Assembly (NCBI GenBank): GCA_026874595.1
Contig: CM049306.1
Coordinates: 79,386,142 to 79,450,141, forward strand
Origin: Sipunculus nudus
Taxonomy: Eukaryota > Annelida > Sipuncula > Golfingiida > Sipunculidae
Direction: 5' to 3'
Length of the DNA: 64,000 nt
In this document: positions 1-13,400 of the stretch, one piece after another
Layout of the letters: the number at the start of each line of letters is the position of its first letter
Numbering within the stretch: position 1 is the stretch's first letter
The notes under the pieces: model-generated
Seen by the model: only the letters and a program-made list of their open reading frames with translations
Database searches by the model: none
What the model was told of the DNA's origin: nothing
Position numbers and translations under genes: made by a program

Positions 1-600
1 GAGCTGTGCAAAAATGGCTGCAGGTGGCGCCACCAGTTTTGAGTATGATATAGAGCTATGTGAGATCTATAGACATGCAAAATTTTGGCCCAATCGGTCA
101 AACGGTTCCCGAGATATGAGCTTGGATGTCTGCAGCGTAAACATGAATGTAGGTGGTGCCACCTGTCATAAAATCAGAAAAGCTATCCAGGATGTATACG
201 CATGCCAAATTTCAGGTGAATTAGTCAAATCACTGCAGAGATATGAGTGATTTTAACCCAAGGCAGACGAACAGATGGACACTGTGCAAACATGGTTGCA
301 GGTGGCGCCACCATTTTTGTGTATGTTATAAAGCTCTCCAAGGGCTACATTTGTGCAAAAAAAATTTCCTGATCCGTCAAACGGTTCCCGAGATATGTGG
401 ATTTATGTGTGGAGACAGACGCACAAACGGACGCAGAGCGCAGAGGAAAGGTCAGAGGTCAAAACAAAATCGGGGTGCAGCAGTTTACATGTGACCTGAA
501 CATAATCCCGGGTTTCATAAAATTCCGCCCACCGGTTAAGGAGGAGTTCTCCGGACACCCATACGGCGGCGGCGGCGGCGGAGTGCAGCTGAAAACATAG
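1..600 (-). repeat. Helitron-associated minisatellite (GGTGGCGCCACC family), reverse orientation, cut by window edge
   Basis: Seen: palindrome-centred blocks (GGTGGCGCCACC and one-base variants at about 25, 150 and 300) alternate with text matching the reverse complement of 15360-16130. The segment at about 415-500 is the reverse complement of 15380-15470 (around TGACCTCTGACCTTTCCT). Short open frames across it are repeat-derived and not genes. The element runs off the left edge, so its 3' terminus is not visible. Known: long non-coding rolling-circle elements often carry internal minisatellites. Inferred: it is a minus-strand copy of the element that ends at 16416. Confidence 0.75.
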
Positions 601-2011
601 TATCCGCCAAAACAGAGTTTTTAATGCAATTAATGGTATCCTATATCCTTATCATGTATCTCTTACCCTGTAAAATGTACAGTTTATCCTTTTATTATCA
701 TTGCTACTATTATAATATATTACTATAAACCAAAGTATTTGACAATATTTGATACTAAGTTTAATAAATTCTATAGTATCACTGTCCCCTGCATGCCTCA
801 GCTTTTTAAGTGGCTCATTAAACTGCTTGTCATGATTCGCTTATCTACCAGCCTGTCATTATTAAGTGTGCCAGTTCATCTTATAATACTCTTTTCTTAC
901 AAGTATTTTTATAACTTGATCAAAACATGCTGAAAATAAAAAACAGCTTGCACATTTCATATTTTACTATGTATATAATTTTTGCCCCAAATTGCTGAAG
1001 ATTAAGCTTTTCAAAGCTGAGAAGGCTGGTGAATAAATTTACTGCCTCCTAGATTACCACAATGCTCTGGGGGAGGGCACCCAGACCCCCAAGTGTGTGG
1101 TCATATAATTTATATTACATATTACATATATATTACACAAATAAATATGTCTGTGCCCAGACAGCTTCTGACCCCTTCTCCTTAAGAAAAACTAGATCCC
1201 AAGCTGATATGTGACTGATGTGTCTAATATTATCTTATACTGAAGATAAAGATATAATATTTTCCATGTATATAATAACAAATATTGGAAATGATGAAAT
1301 ATATGAAAGTTTAATCAAACTTGAATATTTCAAGTGAATCTGTTTTCGACAGCAAGAGACGGTATGAGACCCTTTAATGTTATCTTCAGGATATAACATA
1401 GCAGAATAATTGATACTAGCTGCTCTTGTGGAAAATCCAAGGCTCTGTCTGATGAATATTTTTGTAATTAGCTGATTATAGGAACTAAACGACACATATT
1501 TTTATCCTGAGGTTTTTACAGGAACTTTTGTCATGTGTTTCACTAATATGATATAAAGATTACTGCTGCTAGAATTCTCCAGGAACACCCTCCCCCAAAA
1601 TATCAACATAGAAAGAAAAATCAGTCTATTCCAGAAAATCATGCAAAAAAATAAATTTTGGAAAGAGTAGTGAGGCATATACAGGGTGTACAAATTTTAA
1701 AATGAGAAGTTTTTTTTTCCGATATACAACACTGCTTAGGAAATAATGTAGATATAACGATTGTATTAAAAAGCATTTACCGGGAAATTACATGAAAGAT
1801 GCTTTGTGTTAGTTGAAGCTAAGGCGAAATTGTAAAACACAATGTTTAATCAGTGTAGTCAGTTGAGGGTAAAGTCTAAGGCGTGTTAACAGACACATGA
1901 GTTATTTGTATACACATGCATATGTTGTTGAAGTCTCTTTTACGCGAAACATATAGATGCCAAAGTGGAAAAGATAGGCCAAGAAAAATATATTCCAACA
2001 GTATTAAATTT
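601..2011. other. AT-rich intergenic sequence, nothing recognised
   Basis: No coding frame with family resemblance, no RNA gene and no clear repeat border was found on either strand. There are scattered A/T runs only. Confidence 0.6.
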
Positions 2012-2567
2012 TTAGCTCAGCTGACTATAAGTCATCTGAGCTATAGTCGTGGTCCATTGTCTGTCATCCGTCCGTCTGTCTGTCCGTCCGTCCGTCCGTC
2101 TGTCCGGATGTCCGTCCGTAAGACTGGCAGGTTTTGACACCATTGGACCTACGAATCTGAAATTCGACATACAGTTAGATGTCCCATAAATCTCCTACCA
2201 TGCCGAAAATTGGGTCAATAGGACTTCTTTCCTTCGAGATATTAAGGAAAAACCTCAATTTATTATTAGAAATCTATTTTCACACTTCAGGACTGCCTAA
2301 TATCAAAACCACTCATCTGGTTTTCTTCATATTTACCATAAATATTCTTCTATATAGTTCCTATGTACATGCCAGATATTAAGTCAGTATTTTATAATTT
2401 AAAAAAGTTATGGGCCCAAACATAATGGACTTGGTAAAAAAATCAGGAAGATATTTGGTCACTTAAGACCAAAAGTGTTAAAGGTAGGGACTTTTTTCCA
2501 GTAATTCAACTTTAATTAATCAAAATTTAATTGTATACCAAAAATTAAATCAAAATCTGTTAAATTT

Positions 2568-3444
2568 TTAGCTCAGCTGACTATAAGTCATCTGAGCTAT
2601 AGTCGTGGTGCGTTGTCCGTCGTCTTGCCGTCCGTCTGTCCGTCCATCCGTCCGTCCGTAGATGTGGCAAATTTTGAAACTGTAAGACCTAGGAATCCAA
2701 AATTCAGCATAATGTAAGATGTCCCCAAGATCTCCTACCAAGCCGAAAACTGGGTCTTTGCGACTTCGTTCCTTTGAGAAATTAAGGAAAAACCTCAATT
2801 TTTTATTAAAATCCTATTTTCACACTTCCGGACTGCCTAATATCAAAACCACTCATCTGTTTTTCCTCATATTTACCATAAATATTCCTCTATATAGTTC
2901 CTATGTACATGCCAGAAATTAAGTCTGTAAAGTATAAATTCTTTAAGTTATGGGCCCAAACATAATGGACTTTGTAAAAAATCAGGAAAAATAATAACTC
3001 ACTTAACATGAAAAATTTTGAAACTAGAGTCTATTTTCTCAAGTATATAACTATGTTTAATTAAGATTCAATTGTTTACCCAAAATTAGATCTGAATTTT
3101 GTAAATTTTTTAAGTCATTAGCATAAAAAAAAATCAGTACCTTAAATTTTGCCCAACTTTGACCATGGCACGTTTTTTTCCTGTAAGCACAATTGATTTA
3201 ATTTTCACAGCATGTAAACATAAATATTTAGTTTGTCTAAATCTGAAATTTGAAAATAAAAGCTTGAAAATTAAGCTAGTTATTGATTTTTTTTTCTGTA
3301 GTCACTTGCTTTGATTACAGATGCAGGGTCCCACTACAGGTCACTGGAAGTCAGCTATGCCAGGGTTTCTGATTTGTTACAGTCACTGGGGGAGATCCCC
3401 TGCTGTGACAGGTGTACAGTTATTCTCATATCACCACCCCGATC

Positions 3445-3477
<33 letters not shown>

Positions 3478-4502
3478 CAAACCCAACCCACCAAGTGTTA
3501 TGCAGTAATTGTTATTGTTTTCACTGTATCTCCTTAATTGTAATGCTGTTTCCACTCCGATATGCAAAAACTTTCCACTCCGATATGCAAAAACTTTCCT
3601 TAAAAAAATAATTCAAGGTGTAACCCAGAAGATGCAATGTTGTGTAATGTAGCATTTTTAAAGAAATCAATTTTCTTTTAAATGATTTAAACAAATATAA
3701 ATGAACCCATCATTATGCTTAAATTATTATAAAATATGAAGCACATTATGGATAAATAAAGACACAATTAAAAATTGTGAAATCTAAATCAAGTATTATT
3801 TTTAGATATTTATTGTTTTGCAGATTTAAAAGATATATTTTTGTGGTAAAAAATAAATAAACATTTGTATGCATGATGTGGTGTTATCTGACAAGATTGA
3901 GATTTATGATGATGCAATTGAGAATTATGAATCAACTTTTATATTCAGATATATATGTTATATAAATTGGAAATGTATAGAAATATAAACTTAAATTAGA
4001 AAATAATTGATGTGATAAAAAATCAGGATTTAATACAAACATTTGTTCATTATTTTCCTGCCTCAGCAGAATTTGAGATCAGGCTTTGTTTGCCCTGTTT
4101 TATGTTGTTAATTAGCTATATTTCAACTGTATACATTTCATAAAAAAATACATATATATTTAATAATATATATTATACAAAAAAATAGATGCAATTGAAC
4201 AAATGTGTAAACTACTGAAATGTCAACAGTTAATCGAAAAACCAACTAATGATCATGGTAATTGTACAGATCATTTGTTCACAAACTACTCACTTGCTTT
4301 AGTTTCAACATTAGGAAACACATGGTCAGGTCACAAAATATTATTTGCAACAATTTCTTGCTCATCAATACAAACCAATCATATAAACCAACCATGGCCT
4401 TTATTACCTCTTCCTCATACACTTTATCTCCATTAGATATTATTTTAGATTTTTACCTTCAAGGTTAACGTCAGCTGAGCACAGTGACCCATAGGTCCCT
4501 TG
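2568..4502 (+). mobile_element. Type 1 Helitron-like element inserted in the type 2 element
   Basis: Starts TTAGCTCAGCTGACTATAAG and ends GTCAGCTGAGC...GTGACCCATAGGTCCCTTG, about 1.94 kb, no coding capacity. It has the 5' hairpin, a CCGT tract (about 2620-2660) and a poly-C run (about 3447-3476) that the related copy at 18986-23959 lacks. Flanks: five T at the left border and four T at the right border. The uninterrupted type 2 copy has seven T at this point (about 20713-20719), so insertion happened inside a T run and left at most a two-base TT duplication. The short open frames inside are not genes. Confidence 0.8.
3447..3476. repeat. Poly-C run
   Basis: About 30 consecutive C within the type 1 element, absent from the sister copy near 19860 (only CCCCCC there). 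Comparable C runs lie near 5484, 7697, 8424 and 36076, and a G run near 52757. They are replication-slippage tracts and prone to sequencing error. Confidence 0.85.
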
Positions 4503-7187
4503 TTTTAAATATTGGCAAAAATATAAAATTGGTACCTTAAATTTTGCCCAACTTTGGCCACGGCACGATTTTTTCCTGTAAGTACTGTGGATTTAATTTT
4601 CACAGCATGTATACATAAGGATTTAATCTGTTAAAATCTGAAATTTGAAAATAAAGCTGCAAAGTTAGGCTAGTTATTGAATTTTTTTGGAGGCTCTTGT
4701 TGTATTCCCTTACATTGTCAAGCAGTCCACTTTGATGACTGTAGGTCATTCAGTGCACATCTCTATGCTCCCCAGGCTGTTGGCATAATTTTAGATGTCC
4801 CCAAAATCTCCTACCATACCGAAAATTGGGTCATTAGGACTTAGTTCCTTCAAGATATTAAGGAAAAAAACTCTGTTTTCCTTAAAAAAAGCCATTGTTA
4901 CACTTCAAGGCTGGCTAATATCAAAACCACTGATCTGTTTTTGATCGTATTTAGTATTCACATTCTTTCATATATTTTCTATGAACATACCAAAAATTAG
5001 GTCAGTATTGGGTATTATTTTGAAGTTATGGGCCAAAACATAAGGCAAATTTTAAAAAAAATCAGGAAATATATATACTCGTCTAACATGAGAATTGCTG
5101 AACCTAGAGACTTTTTTTCAGGAATATAACTTTATTTAATCAAGATTCAATTGTTTACCCAAAATTAGATCTGAATTTTGAAAATTTTTCAAGTTATTAG
5201 CATAAATAAAAAATCAATAGCTTAAATTTTGTCCAACTTTGGCACTGTTGATTTAATTTTCACAGCATATATACATAAGGATTTAATCTTTTAAAATCTG
5301 AAATTTCAAAGAAATTGATTGGAAAGAATAGCTTTTATTCATGTTTTCATACACCATGTCAAGTGATGTTTACATTTAGCCCACCTAGTAGTACAGCCTT
5401 CACTTGCATTATGTAACCCACCCCAGGCAGCCTGCCTTGGGTCAGCTTGGCCACTACCAGCAGGCTTCCCCTCTGCCCTGCACCCCCCCCCCCCCAGATG
5501 GTGCATAAACTAGATGAATGTTATTATTTTCTGTATTTGATTCATTCTTATTCTAGGCTATGCTACATTTTAGATTTTGTATTGTACCATCAGGGTTACA
5601 ATGATTAAAAGTGTACATTTAATTGTGTCCACAAAGTGGTGTATTGCTATGAAAGTGTGGATGTTCATGAGATAAGTAATTTCTTACTTCAGAAGAGTAA
5701 AAACTTCACCAGGTGTGAAATGGACTATTATTATCCAGTAATAAATTGAAAATGGGATAGTAATTTGCACAATGATATTGTTTGTCCCTCATTCAACCAA
5801 CAGTGTGTATACTTTATTGAAAAGATGTTTTATTTTATCAAATTTACTGAATCTTTTATTTTATTTTGGTGAATAAAATTAAGCATGTACTGAAAACTCC
5901 AATGTGCAAAACTTTTTAATAGTGATTCAAGGAATATTCTTGTAGATGCCATGTTGTGGCATTATTTTCTTTTAAATTCAGTTTAAACATTTATGATTTA
6001 AAAATAATAAAATATATGTGTATGCATAATATGACCCAATATGAGCTACACTCTGGATATATGATGATTTCAACTTTTGCAACAATTCTAATATTGTGAC
6101 TTATAGTTTCAGTTTTTTACTCTGTATATATAATGATTGCAACTTTTGCAACAATTCTAATATTTTAACTTATATTTTCAGGTTTTTTTATTAAAAATTT
6201 ATAAAACCTGTAAGTAAAAAAATGATTCAGATAAAAACTTCTTAATGGAAAAAGTGGATATGCTTAAAAAAAATAGGATTATATATAAAAATTAAATGCA
6301 TTATTCCCTTGAAAGTGAAATAAAGGTATTAGTCCATTCTGTCCACTTGCCTGTCCATCTGTAAATTTTCATATGCATCACAGTATCTGAAAACTTTTAC
6401 TGTTTTTCTTCATGACAGTCTTGTCAGAGTATTAGTTTGCAATCATATATTTAGAACTTTACTATAACCAAGTAGGAGGGCCCCTTTCCTCTTTGCTTTT
6501 CATATTCTTATATAAATGAAAAACATTACAATAGAATATTTCTACATCCACCTTCATGCTGCCCTCACTTTTCCCTTCTCCGAACCCCATCCCAAAGTCA
6601 GCCTCAGTAAGCAAGAACAAGATGAATTAGATATATTCATACTTTAATATTTTGTATAACTATTCGTCCATAGGTAACTATGTACATGCCAGAAATTATG
6701 TCAATATTGTGTAATATGTAGACATAGTGGGCATCACAATAATGTACCTTGTCAAGATTAAAGAGATATTGTGTCATACAGTCACAAATTCATAAATCAC
6801 TTCATCAGCATTGTTAATCATAACATCATATCTGTCAAATTGAAAGCTTGCAGACTACCATACACTTTAGATCCTTCAACAAATAGCCTTATCATCATTC
6901 TACTACTGCTTATTACTGCTGTCATTGCATTTATATTTGCTCAAATATATCACAATTTTCAACCCCTCCTAAATAAATAAAAAATAAACCACTATATTTG
7001 ACTCTTTTAATCCATCAGTCAGGTAATTTCATTTATCATTTACTCACATATTAAATTACATTCCTTTATAATAGCCCAACATGTCCATGATATTCATAAG
7101 CTTTATTTACTCGATATAGTATCACAGTGGAGAAACATTTATAGTCCAATCACGATCAGCTGAGCGCCGTGACCCATGGGTCCCTTG

Positions 7188-7371
7188 TTGGTTTAAGTAC
7201 TGTAAATTGTCATGGAATAAGCAGGTCTGATGCAAAATTGACATCCCTCCCAGATAAAAAGAAAGCAGGTTGATATATTTCGATGAAAGCATTTAGCAAA
7301 GAAACCACCTCAGCCTTGGTTTGTTTCATTGTCTTTCAGCAATTTATGCAAAATGTTATATACAGATTTTG
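7188..7371. other. Short unassigned spacer
   Basis: Lies between the end of the Helitron-like nest and the first unit of the tandem duplication. No feature seen. Confidence 0.5.
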
Positions 7372-8880
7372 CTGAACATTTGTAGAGGGGTAGGGTAAAA
7401 CTGCACCTGTAATCTATTACATATTTGGAGGTAATCGGAATCACCATAATATATAATTTCTTAAGTGCCATAATCACAATTCCTCAAAGGAATAATTATA
7501 AGGGGCTATTCCTTTGTCCCTCCCATTCGTATGCAGTTGTTCTGCCACTCGCCTGGTGAACCCTTGTTTCTGAACAACGACAATGTTTTACATGAAACAT
7601 TCACATATGAACCAATGACTGATTAGTAGAATCTTGCGGGGGTTTTAATGTCCCCAAGAGATTGAGGACCTCTAGAAGTGTGTGCAACCACTCCCAACCC
7701 CCCCCCCCCCACCCCAACCCCTCGGGCTTCCTTTTGAAAAAAAAAACTTAAATATTAAAACGATGGTTATCATGGAAAGATACTTCTGAATGTAAAAATA
7801 ACAAACCTGTAAACCTATAAAAGGGTGATTGTGTAAAGGGCCTCAGCTCTTTGTGTCCACTGAATGGAAAAGTGCTCCCTGTTAAAAGATTCATGTTGAC
7901 ATGTGTTCTGCGCTTGAATTTAAAATCTTTACATCCTTTTGACAGAGTAAAATTCATTAACAGGTGATATAATGGAAATGGGGTTCAGTGGGGATTACAG
8001 GTCGCCTCCTGAAAAAGTGTGACAGGTGAAAAATGTTTCGCTGAACATTTGTAGAGGGTTAGGGTAAAGACATATAAATTGTCCATTTTATTTAGGAGGT
8101 AATAAGAATCACCATAATATATATATTTTCCTATAAACCATTATGACAAAGGACCATTCCTTTGACCCCGTGTTGAAGCTACCCATTTGTATTAATTTGT
8201 TCTGCCACTCACAATGTGAACTCTGGTTACTGAAGCATGACAGTGTTCATCAATGAAACCCATACATGTGAACACATGACAGATATTAAAGGATTTTCTG
8301 ATGGAGGTCTGTACCCCTTACAACAGGTTCTAGTTTGTTATCAATTTAAAGATGTACTGGTGATATTTTTTCATGTTTCACTGTCCCTACAGACAACAGA
8401 TTTAAAAAAAAATATATGTGACCCCCCCCCCCCCCAACCCCACCCCCACCCAACCAGAATGATAGTTAAGTTGTAGGGCTTCTGTTTTAAAATAAAACTT
8501 CATAAAACACATGACTTGGCCGAACTTTTGAACCCATGGTTATCATGGAAAGATATTTTTGATGTATAAAAATCAACATACCTGTAACCCATAAAAAATT
8601 TGTCAAACAGTGGTCACATCACAGGACTCAGTGCCCAGTGTTGACCAAACTGAAAAGCCCTTGCATTGAAAGCAGAGTCGTGTGGTTTTTGGATAAAAAA
8701 CCTTTACTTCCTTTTAAGAGCAAAAATTCCTTTAGAGGCATTACAATGGATATGGGGGACCACTGGGGATTAAAGTGAACCCGCGTGACCGTGTATTGCA
8801 TGGAAATGCCTTTTGAGCAGGACGTGCTTTGGCCACGGTCTTAACAGGCCAGTGAAAATCCCCTTGGCACCTCCTAAAAA
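7372..8880 (+). repeat. Diverged tandem duplication, two units of about 670-800 bp
   Basis: Unit 1 begins near 7372 and unit 2 near 8042, both with CTGAACATTTGTAGAGG. Parallel landmarks follow in order: ATCACCATAATATAT (7441, 8108), TTGTTCTGCCACTC (7537, 8198), poly-C (7697, 8424), TCATGGAAAGATA (7769, 8544), CTGTAA.CC (about 7807, 8581), and a GGGGATTA block (7990, 8767). Units differ by many substitutions and small indels, so this is an old duplication or two adjacent copies of one dispersed repeat. No coding potential is seen. Confidence 0.7.
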
Positions 8881-10358
8881 AGTGTCAAAGGCATGAAGGA
8901 CCTTGCAGCACAAAAGAAATAGGGGCACCTAATGGGGAAATATTAAAATAATTAATTATTCAGCTTAAAAGGCATAATCCCGCAAAATAAAGAAAAACTT
9001 GTCCTAGAAGAGCTCACCACTGATACGTCTGCCGAATTTGGAGAGTCAAATCGGAAAGGAAGCAGGTAAACCGTGGTCTAGAAAAAACCCAACTCTGTAT
9101 TAATTATAAAGATTTGTGAGAAAATTAAAATTAAAACATGACACATATTAACAGCCTGGAAGTGAAAGCAAGAGTAAAATACAATTTACATGTTAATGCG
9201 GCTTCACACAGCCCTTTCCATCACCAAATTCTGACTGGTATTATATCGCAAGAAGGGTGATCTGTGAAAGGTGCATGGAGAAAAGAATAACTTTGGTGGT
9301 CATTGTTGGCATTCCCCATGTTTTCTGTGCCAAAATAACAAATCTTTTAATATTAAATTATCACCTGAGTGAATCTTGCATTATTTTTTTTTTTTTTTGG
9401 TTTTATTTGGAAACTTATATATGCAGTCAAAATAGGGTTGTTGCCCTTTCTTTCACATTCTGAGACACTTTGACATTACCATCTCAGGAATGATGCAGCA
9501 TGAAAAACGGAACATGCCTCTTTAGAAAGCCATTTCTCCTAAAGTGAAAGGGATATAATTAATAACCATGCACCAGTCGATTTACACAGATGTCTGCTTT
9601 CTTGTCTGTGTGACAAAATGGTGGCAAAATGCACGGCGTGTGTAGAAGATTAATTAAATATGTCTGTATTTTTATTTTTAAGCTTTATATGGTTATGACA
9701 TCATATAATGATGAGGTCATTACTTGTCCGATGACATTTCATCCATTAATACCGCATGTTAAATGTCTACAGTTTGACATAGTAAACAATTCTCTACCTT
9801 TTATAGTAATAAAGTAATATGTTTTTAGTCAGTTCTGTGTGGTCTCTAAATATTCATTTGTTGCCATGGAAGCTTGCTGAGAAAACACACTTTCAACCAG
9901 ATATGGGTTAGCCCATGCCTCATTCCTAGTGCTACAGATCATAAACTTTTCAACTAAAGTGGTTGCTACTGGTCACAAATTGGTTGAAATGGGAAGAAAA
10001 TTTTACCCCAGTGGCCACCTCACTTTTTCTGAGAAACTACACAGAAGGGTTTTGCTCACACTTTGTTTATATCAGGGAAGAAATGGTGTAAGTCCTGTAT
10101 TTATTATTTTACTTAAACAGACCCAGTATTTTTCTTTAACTTAGATCAGAATGTTTGACCATGGTGATGAAATATCTCCTGAATTGGTTTTTGTTGAGAC
10201 TGAGGCCATGAAATTTGCATTGAACAATATTGATAGTTAAATAAAAGAAACCATAGTAAATTGATTTTTGATGAATTTAAATTCATATATGTCTCATTCA
10301 TTGTAGTTGCCCCTGCTGGTGTGACAGATGTGCCTGAATCATCATTTAGAATGACAAC
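8881..10358. other. 5' flank of UROS, no assigned feature
   Basis: Contains T/A-rich sequence and no recognised repeat border. UROS promoter and any non-coding first exon may lie here. Two AG sites precede the coding start: TTCATTGTAG ending at 10306 and CATTTAG ending at 10349. Either could be the acceptor of a 5' UTR exon, which I cannot place. Confidence 0.4.
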
Positions 10359-10440
10359 ATGGCTCAGTTGCCTGGCAACACGTTCATCCTCCTGTTCAAA
10401 TCACCTAAGGATGATGATGAAGCAAGTGATCCTTATGTGA
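10351..10440 (+). promoter_or_regulatory. Upstream overlapping out-of-frame ORF at the UROS start
   Basis: An ATG at 10351, eight bases before the UROS ATG and in another frame, opens 29 codons ending with TGA at 10438-10440, two bases before the exon 1 donor. Both ATGs have A at -3; only the UROS ATG has G at +4. If the mRNA includes 10351, this frame could lower UROS translation by leaky scanning. That is inference and depends on the unmapped transcript start. Confidence 0.4.
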
Positions 10441-10442
10441 AG
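10359..10442 (+). CDS. UROS: UROS coding exon 1
   Basis: 28 codons, MAQLPGNTFILLFK then SPKDDDEASDPYVK; donor AAG|GTGAGT, phase 0. Corresponds to the human segment with KEDDCGQDPYI. Confidence 0.88.
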
Positions 10443-13400
10443 GTGAGTTCTAAGTTTGATCATTACTCTCTTCCGAAACAATGTATCACTGATTCTAAGT
10501 TTCACTAAGATTCTGCCTCTGTGTTCAACTTATCCATAAACAACAGCACAGAATTTTCAGAAACTTTGCATCATTAAGGGTTACAGATGAATGGGTGCCT
10601 TTTCATTTTGTATGGACCTCTGACCTTTCCTATTTGCATGGCTTCCATTTGTGTGTTTAATTTGAGTGAAAATAACACATATCTCAGGAGTGGTTTAATG
10701 TATTGGCCTGAAATTTCATTTTTTTTCCACAGATCAGGGATGGCCTTATCTTGTACCCAAAACTGGCCGGGCCACCAACAGTTTTTGTGTTTCCTACGCA
10801 TATCTCAGGAGTGGTCTTGCATATCAGCCTAAAATATTTCAAGTCCATTGATCTTTGACAGCTTTATGTCATATGCAAGACTAATGGTATCATTGTCAGT
10901 TGTTTTTCCATGACATCAGTCTGCTATCTTTTTGGTGATAATCACACAAATCTGAGGATAGTTAGAATAACTATACTTTATTTTACACACAGGACTGGTG
11001 GCACCACCTTCAATTACTGTTGAACTGTCCATCCATGTACATCTCTCAGGAATAGTTTGATGTGTTAGTCAGAAAATTTTCATGTCCATGTGTCTTTGAT
11101 AGCTTTAACATGAACATTCTACACATCCAGAGAGGTCTGTGAAAAAACTCCTTGGAAACCTGAAATTAGGTCAAGGTTACCCATTTCATCCGAGCTATAA
11201 GGCTCTAAACGACCCCTAGAATAATTAAAATTTTGATTCAAAAGCTCGAGTATCTGAACAGCTAATACATTGATCACCATGATTCCTTGCATGCATATTG
11301 ATCATGGAGTGTTCCATCATTTCCTGTAGATTGGTGGCACCACCTTTAATTGTTTCAAATTTTTCGCATTTTTTCTCAATTTTTGAGACCTTCATAGCAG
11401 CAGTTGTCCATTAACCAAGCAGGAATCATAACCACTTGACCTAGAAGCTTCTAACTTGACAATCAGGGAGGCCAATGAAAAATCTGAAACCTGAAATTTG
11501 GTCTCTGTTACCCATATCCTCCGAGCTGTGGGGCTCACTACTACCCCAAAAATGATTCAAAATTTGATACAAAATCTTCAGTATCTGCACAACTGATGCA
11601 TTGACTAATGCATGATCACCATGATTCTTTGCATGTATATTGGTCATGGTGTGTTTCATCAGTCCCTGCAGACTGTATTCCACCTGGATTTAATCTTATT
11701 TTTACACATTTTTTCTCTATTTTTTAGACCTTCAAAGGTGAAGTCGTCCATTGACAGGGTTAAATATGTAACCATTCAAATGGGAATCTCCGAATTTAAC
11801 ATGCAGGGAGGTCCATGAAAAGCCCCCCTTAGAAACTTGAAATTAGGTCTCTGTTACCCATATCCTTTGAGCGATAGGGCTTGAAAGTACAACTCAGTAT
11901 GATTAAAAATTTGAAACAAAACCTCCAGTTTCTGAACAACTAATGCATTCTTCACCATGATTCTTTGCAAACTCATTCATCATGGAGTGTTTTATCAGTT
12001 CCTGCAAACTAGTGGCACTTCCTGGATTTTTATTTCAAATTTTTATGCATTTTCTTCAGATTTTAGTTTTTGGGACCTTCAAAGATATGGTCGTCGTTAA
12101 CAGGGCACAAATGATAACCATTGCACCTAGAATCTTCTAACTTGACATACAGGGATGTCCATAAAAATATCCTTGGAAACTTGTAATAAAGTCCTTGTTA
12201 CAAAAATCCTATACTTTATTTGAATGGGGACACCACGTACAAAATTTGGCATTCAGATGATAAAATTCCTTTTGTAAATGTCTTCCTAGTCAGCTGAGAG
12301 TCATGACCCCTGGGTCACTTGTTAATAGGTATACTCTGTTCCACCAACCTGTGTCCACCTGTATTTTTTAGATAATTTTCTTAAAGGTTTATATTTTCAA
12401 AAATTTCTTAGGAAACTACATATGGAATTGAAAGGCTAATGTAGCCGTTAAGAATTTTACAATTAATCTCCAGTTTATGTCTCACAACTTTTTCATCTCT
12501 AAACATTGGTCCTGCAGACCAGCTTTGTCCATACATGAGTAGCCATCTTTGTTTTAGGTGGTTATATTTTTTAGAGTGTTTACATAACATCATCAGATCA
12601 GCAACTGTCTACTGAGGCTGTTTTGCATATGATCAGTGACCTTGATCACCATAAGTTGGTGCTATATATTTTAAAATATCAATAATTTTCTCTTAAATAT
12701 GGTGTAATGTATAGTTATTTATTTACCTTGTTGAAAATTTTGCCCTTTCATGCAACTAATAAAAATTTTCCTAGCATAAAAGTGGTGGACATGACGGATA
12801 GACTGTAATACCATAAGTGTTTTTACAAGATTAAGCATATATTTTACAAATAAATTTACTGATATGCCCTTCCATGTTGAAACTGGTATTTTATTTGAAG
12901 TTTATTTGAAGAAATAATATTATATTTTAACATTCATGTTTATCAGAACTCAAAATAATAATTGAAATCACTTTTTGATCTTTCTTTGATGCACCAGGCT
13001 CTTCAGCAAGCTGGGTACAAAGCAATCTGTCAGCCAGTACTTAGTTTCACCTTCAGTCACCAGGGGGAACTTCTGTCAGATCTCACCAATGTGGATGATT
13101 TCAGTGGTATTATATTCACAAGCCAGAGGGCAGCACAGGCAGTATCAGCATGCTTTTCATCAAATGGTAATTACTGTCAGAAGTGTTCTTTATATGATGT
13201 TTGCATTTAATTTATTTTAAATATTTTGACACTATCCTTTATCTTATTTCAAATATGGCAGCATCATGACTTAGATTAAAGCATATATCACTGAATCTCA
13301 GATATAAAATTTTCTCCTCTTAAATGTATGGAATGTTTCATTCTGTCTGTGATAAAGATCACACCATTTACCAAGACTGCTTGGAATTCCTATCATAGAG

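Larger units (their letters stand above)
2012..7187 (+). mobile_element. Type 2 Helitron-like (Helentron/HINE-like) element, interrupted by a type 1 element
   Basis: The element starts TTAGCTCAGCTGAC and ends GACCCATGGGTCCCTTG. It is split into 2012-2567 and 4503-7187 by the type 1 insertion, about 3.24 kb without it. Seen: a 5' hairpin (TAGCTCAGCTGAC, loop TATAA, GTCATCTGAGCTA, one mismatch) is followed by a (CCGT)n tract at about 2068-2120. Near the 3' end TCAGCTGAGC is the inverse of the 5' GCTCAGCTGA, followed by the palindrome GACCCATGGGTC. It encodes no protein. Known: Helentron-associated elements (the DINE-1 group) share a 5' subterminal inverted repeat, a microsatellite, a 3' hairpin and insertion between T and T. 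Inferred: non-autonomous rolling-circle element. The same type occurs uninterrupted at 20164-23306. Confidence 0.8.

Noticed and set aside
3311-3611. Open frames with long proline or glycine runs
   Set aside because: Produced by a poly-C tract inside a Helitron-like element; the sister copy lacks the run.
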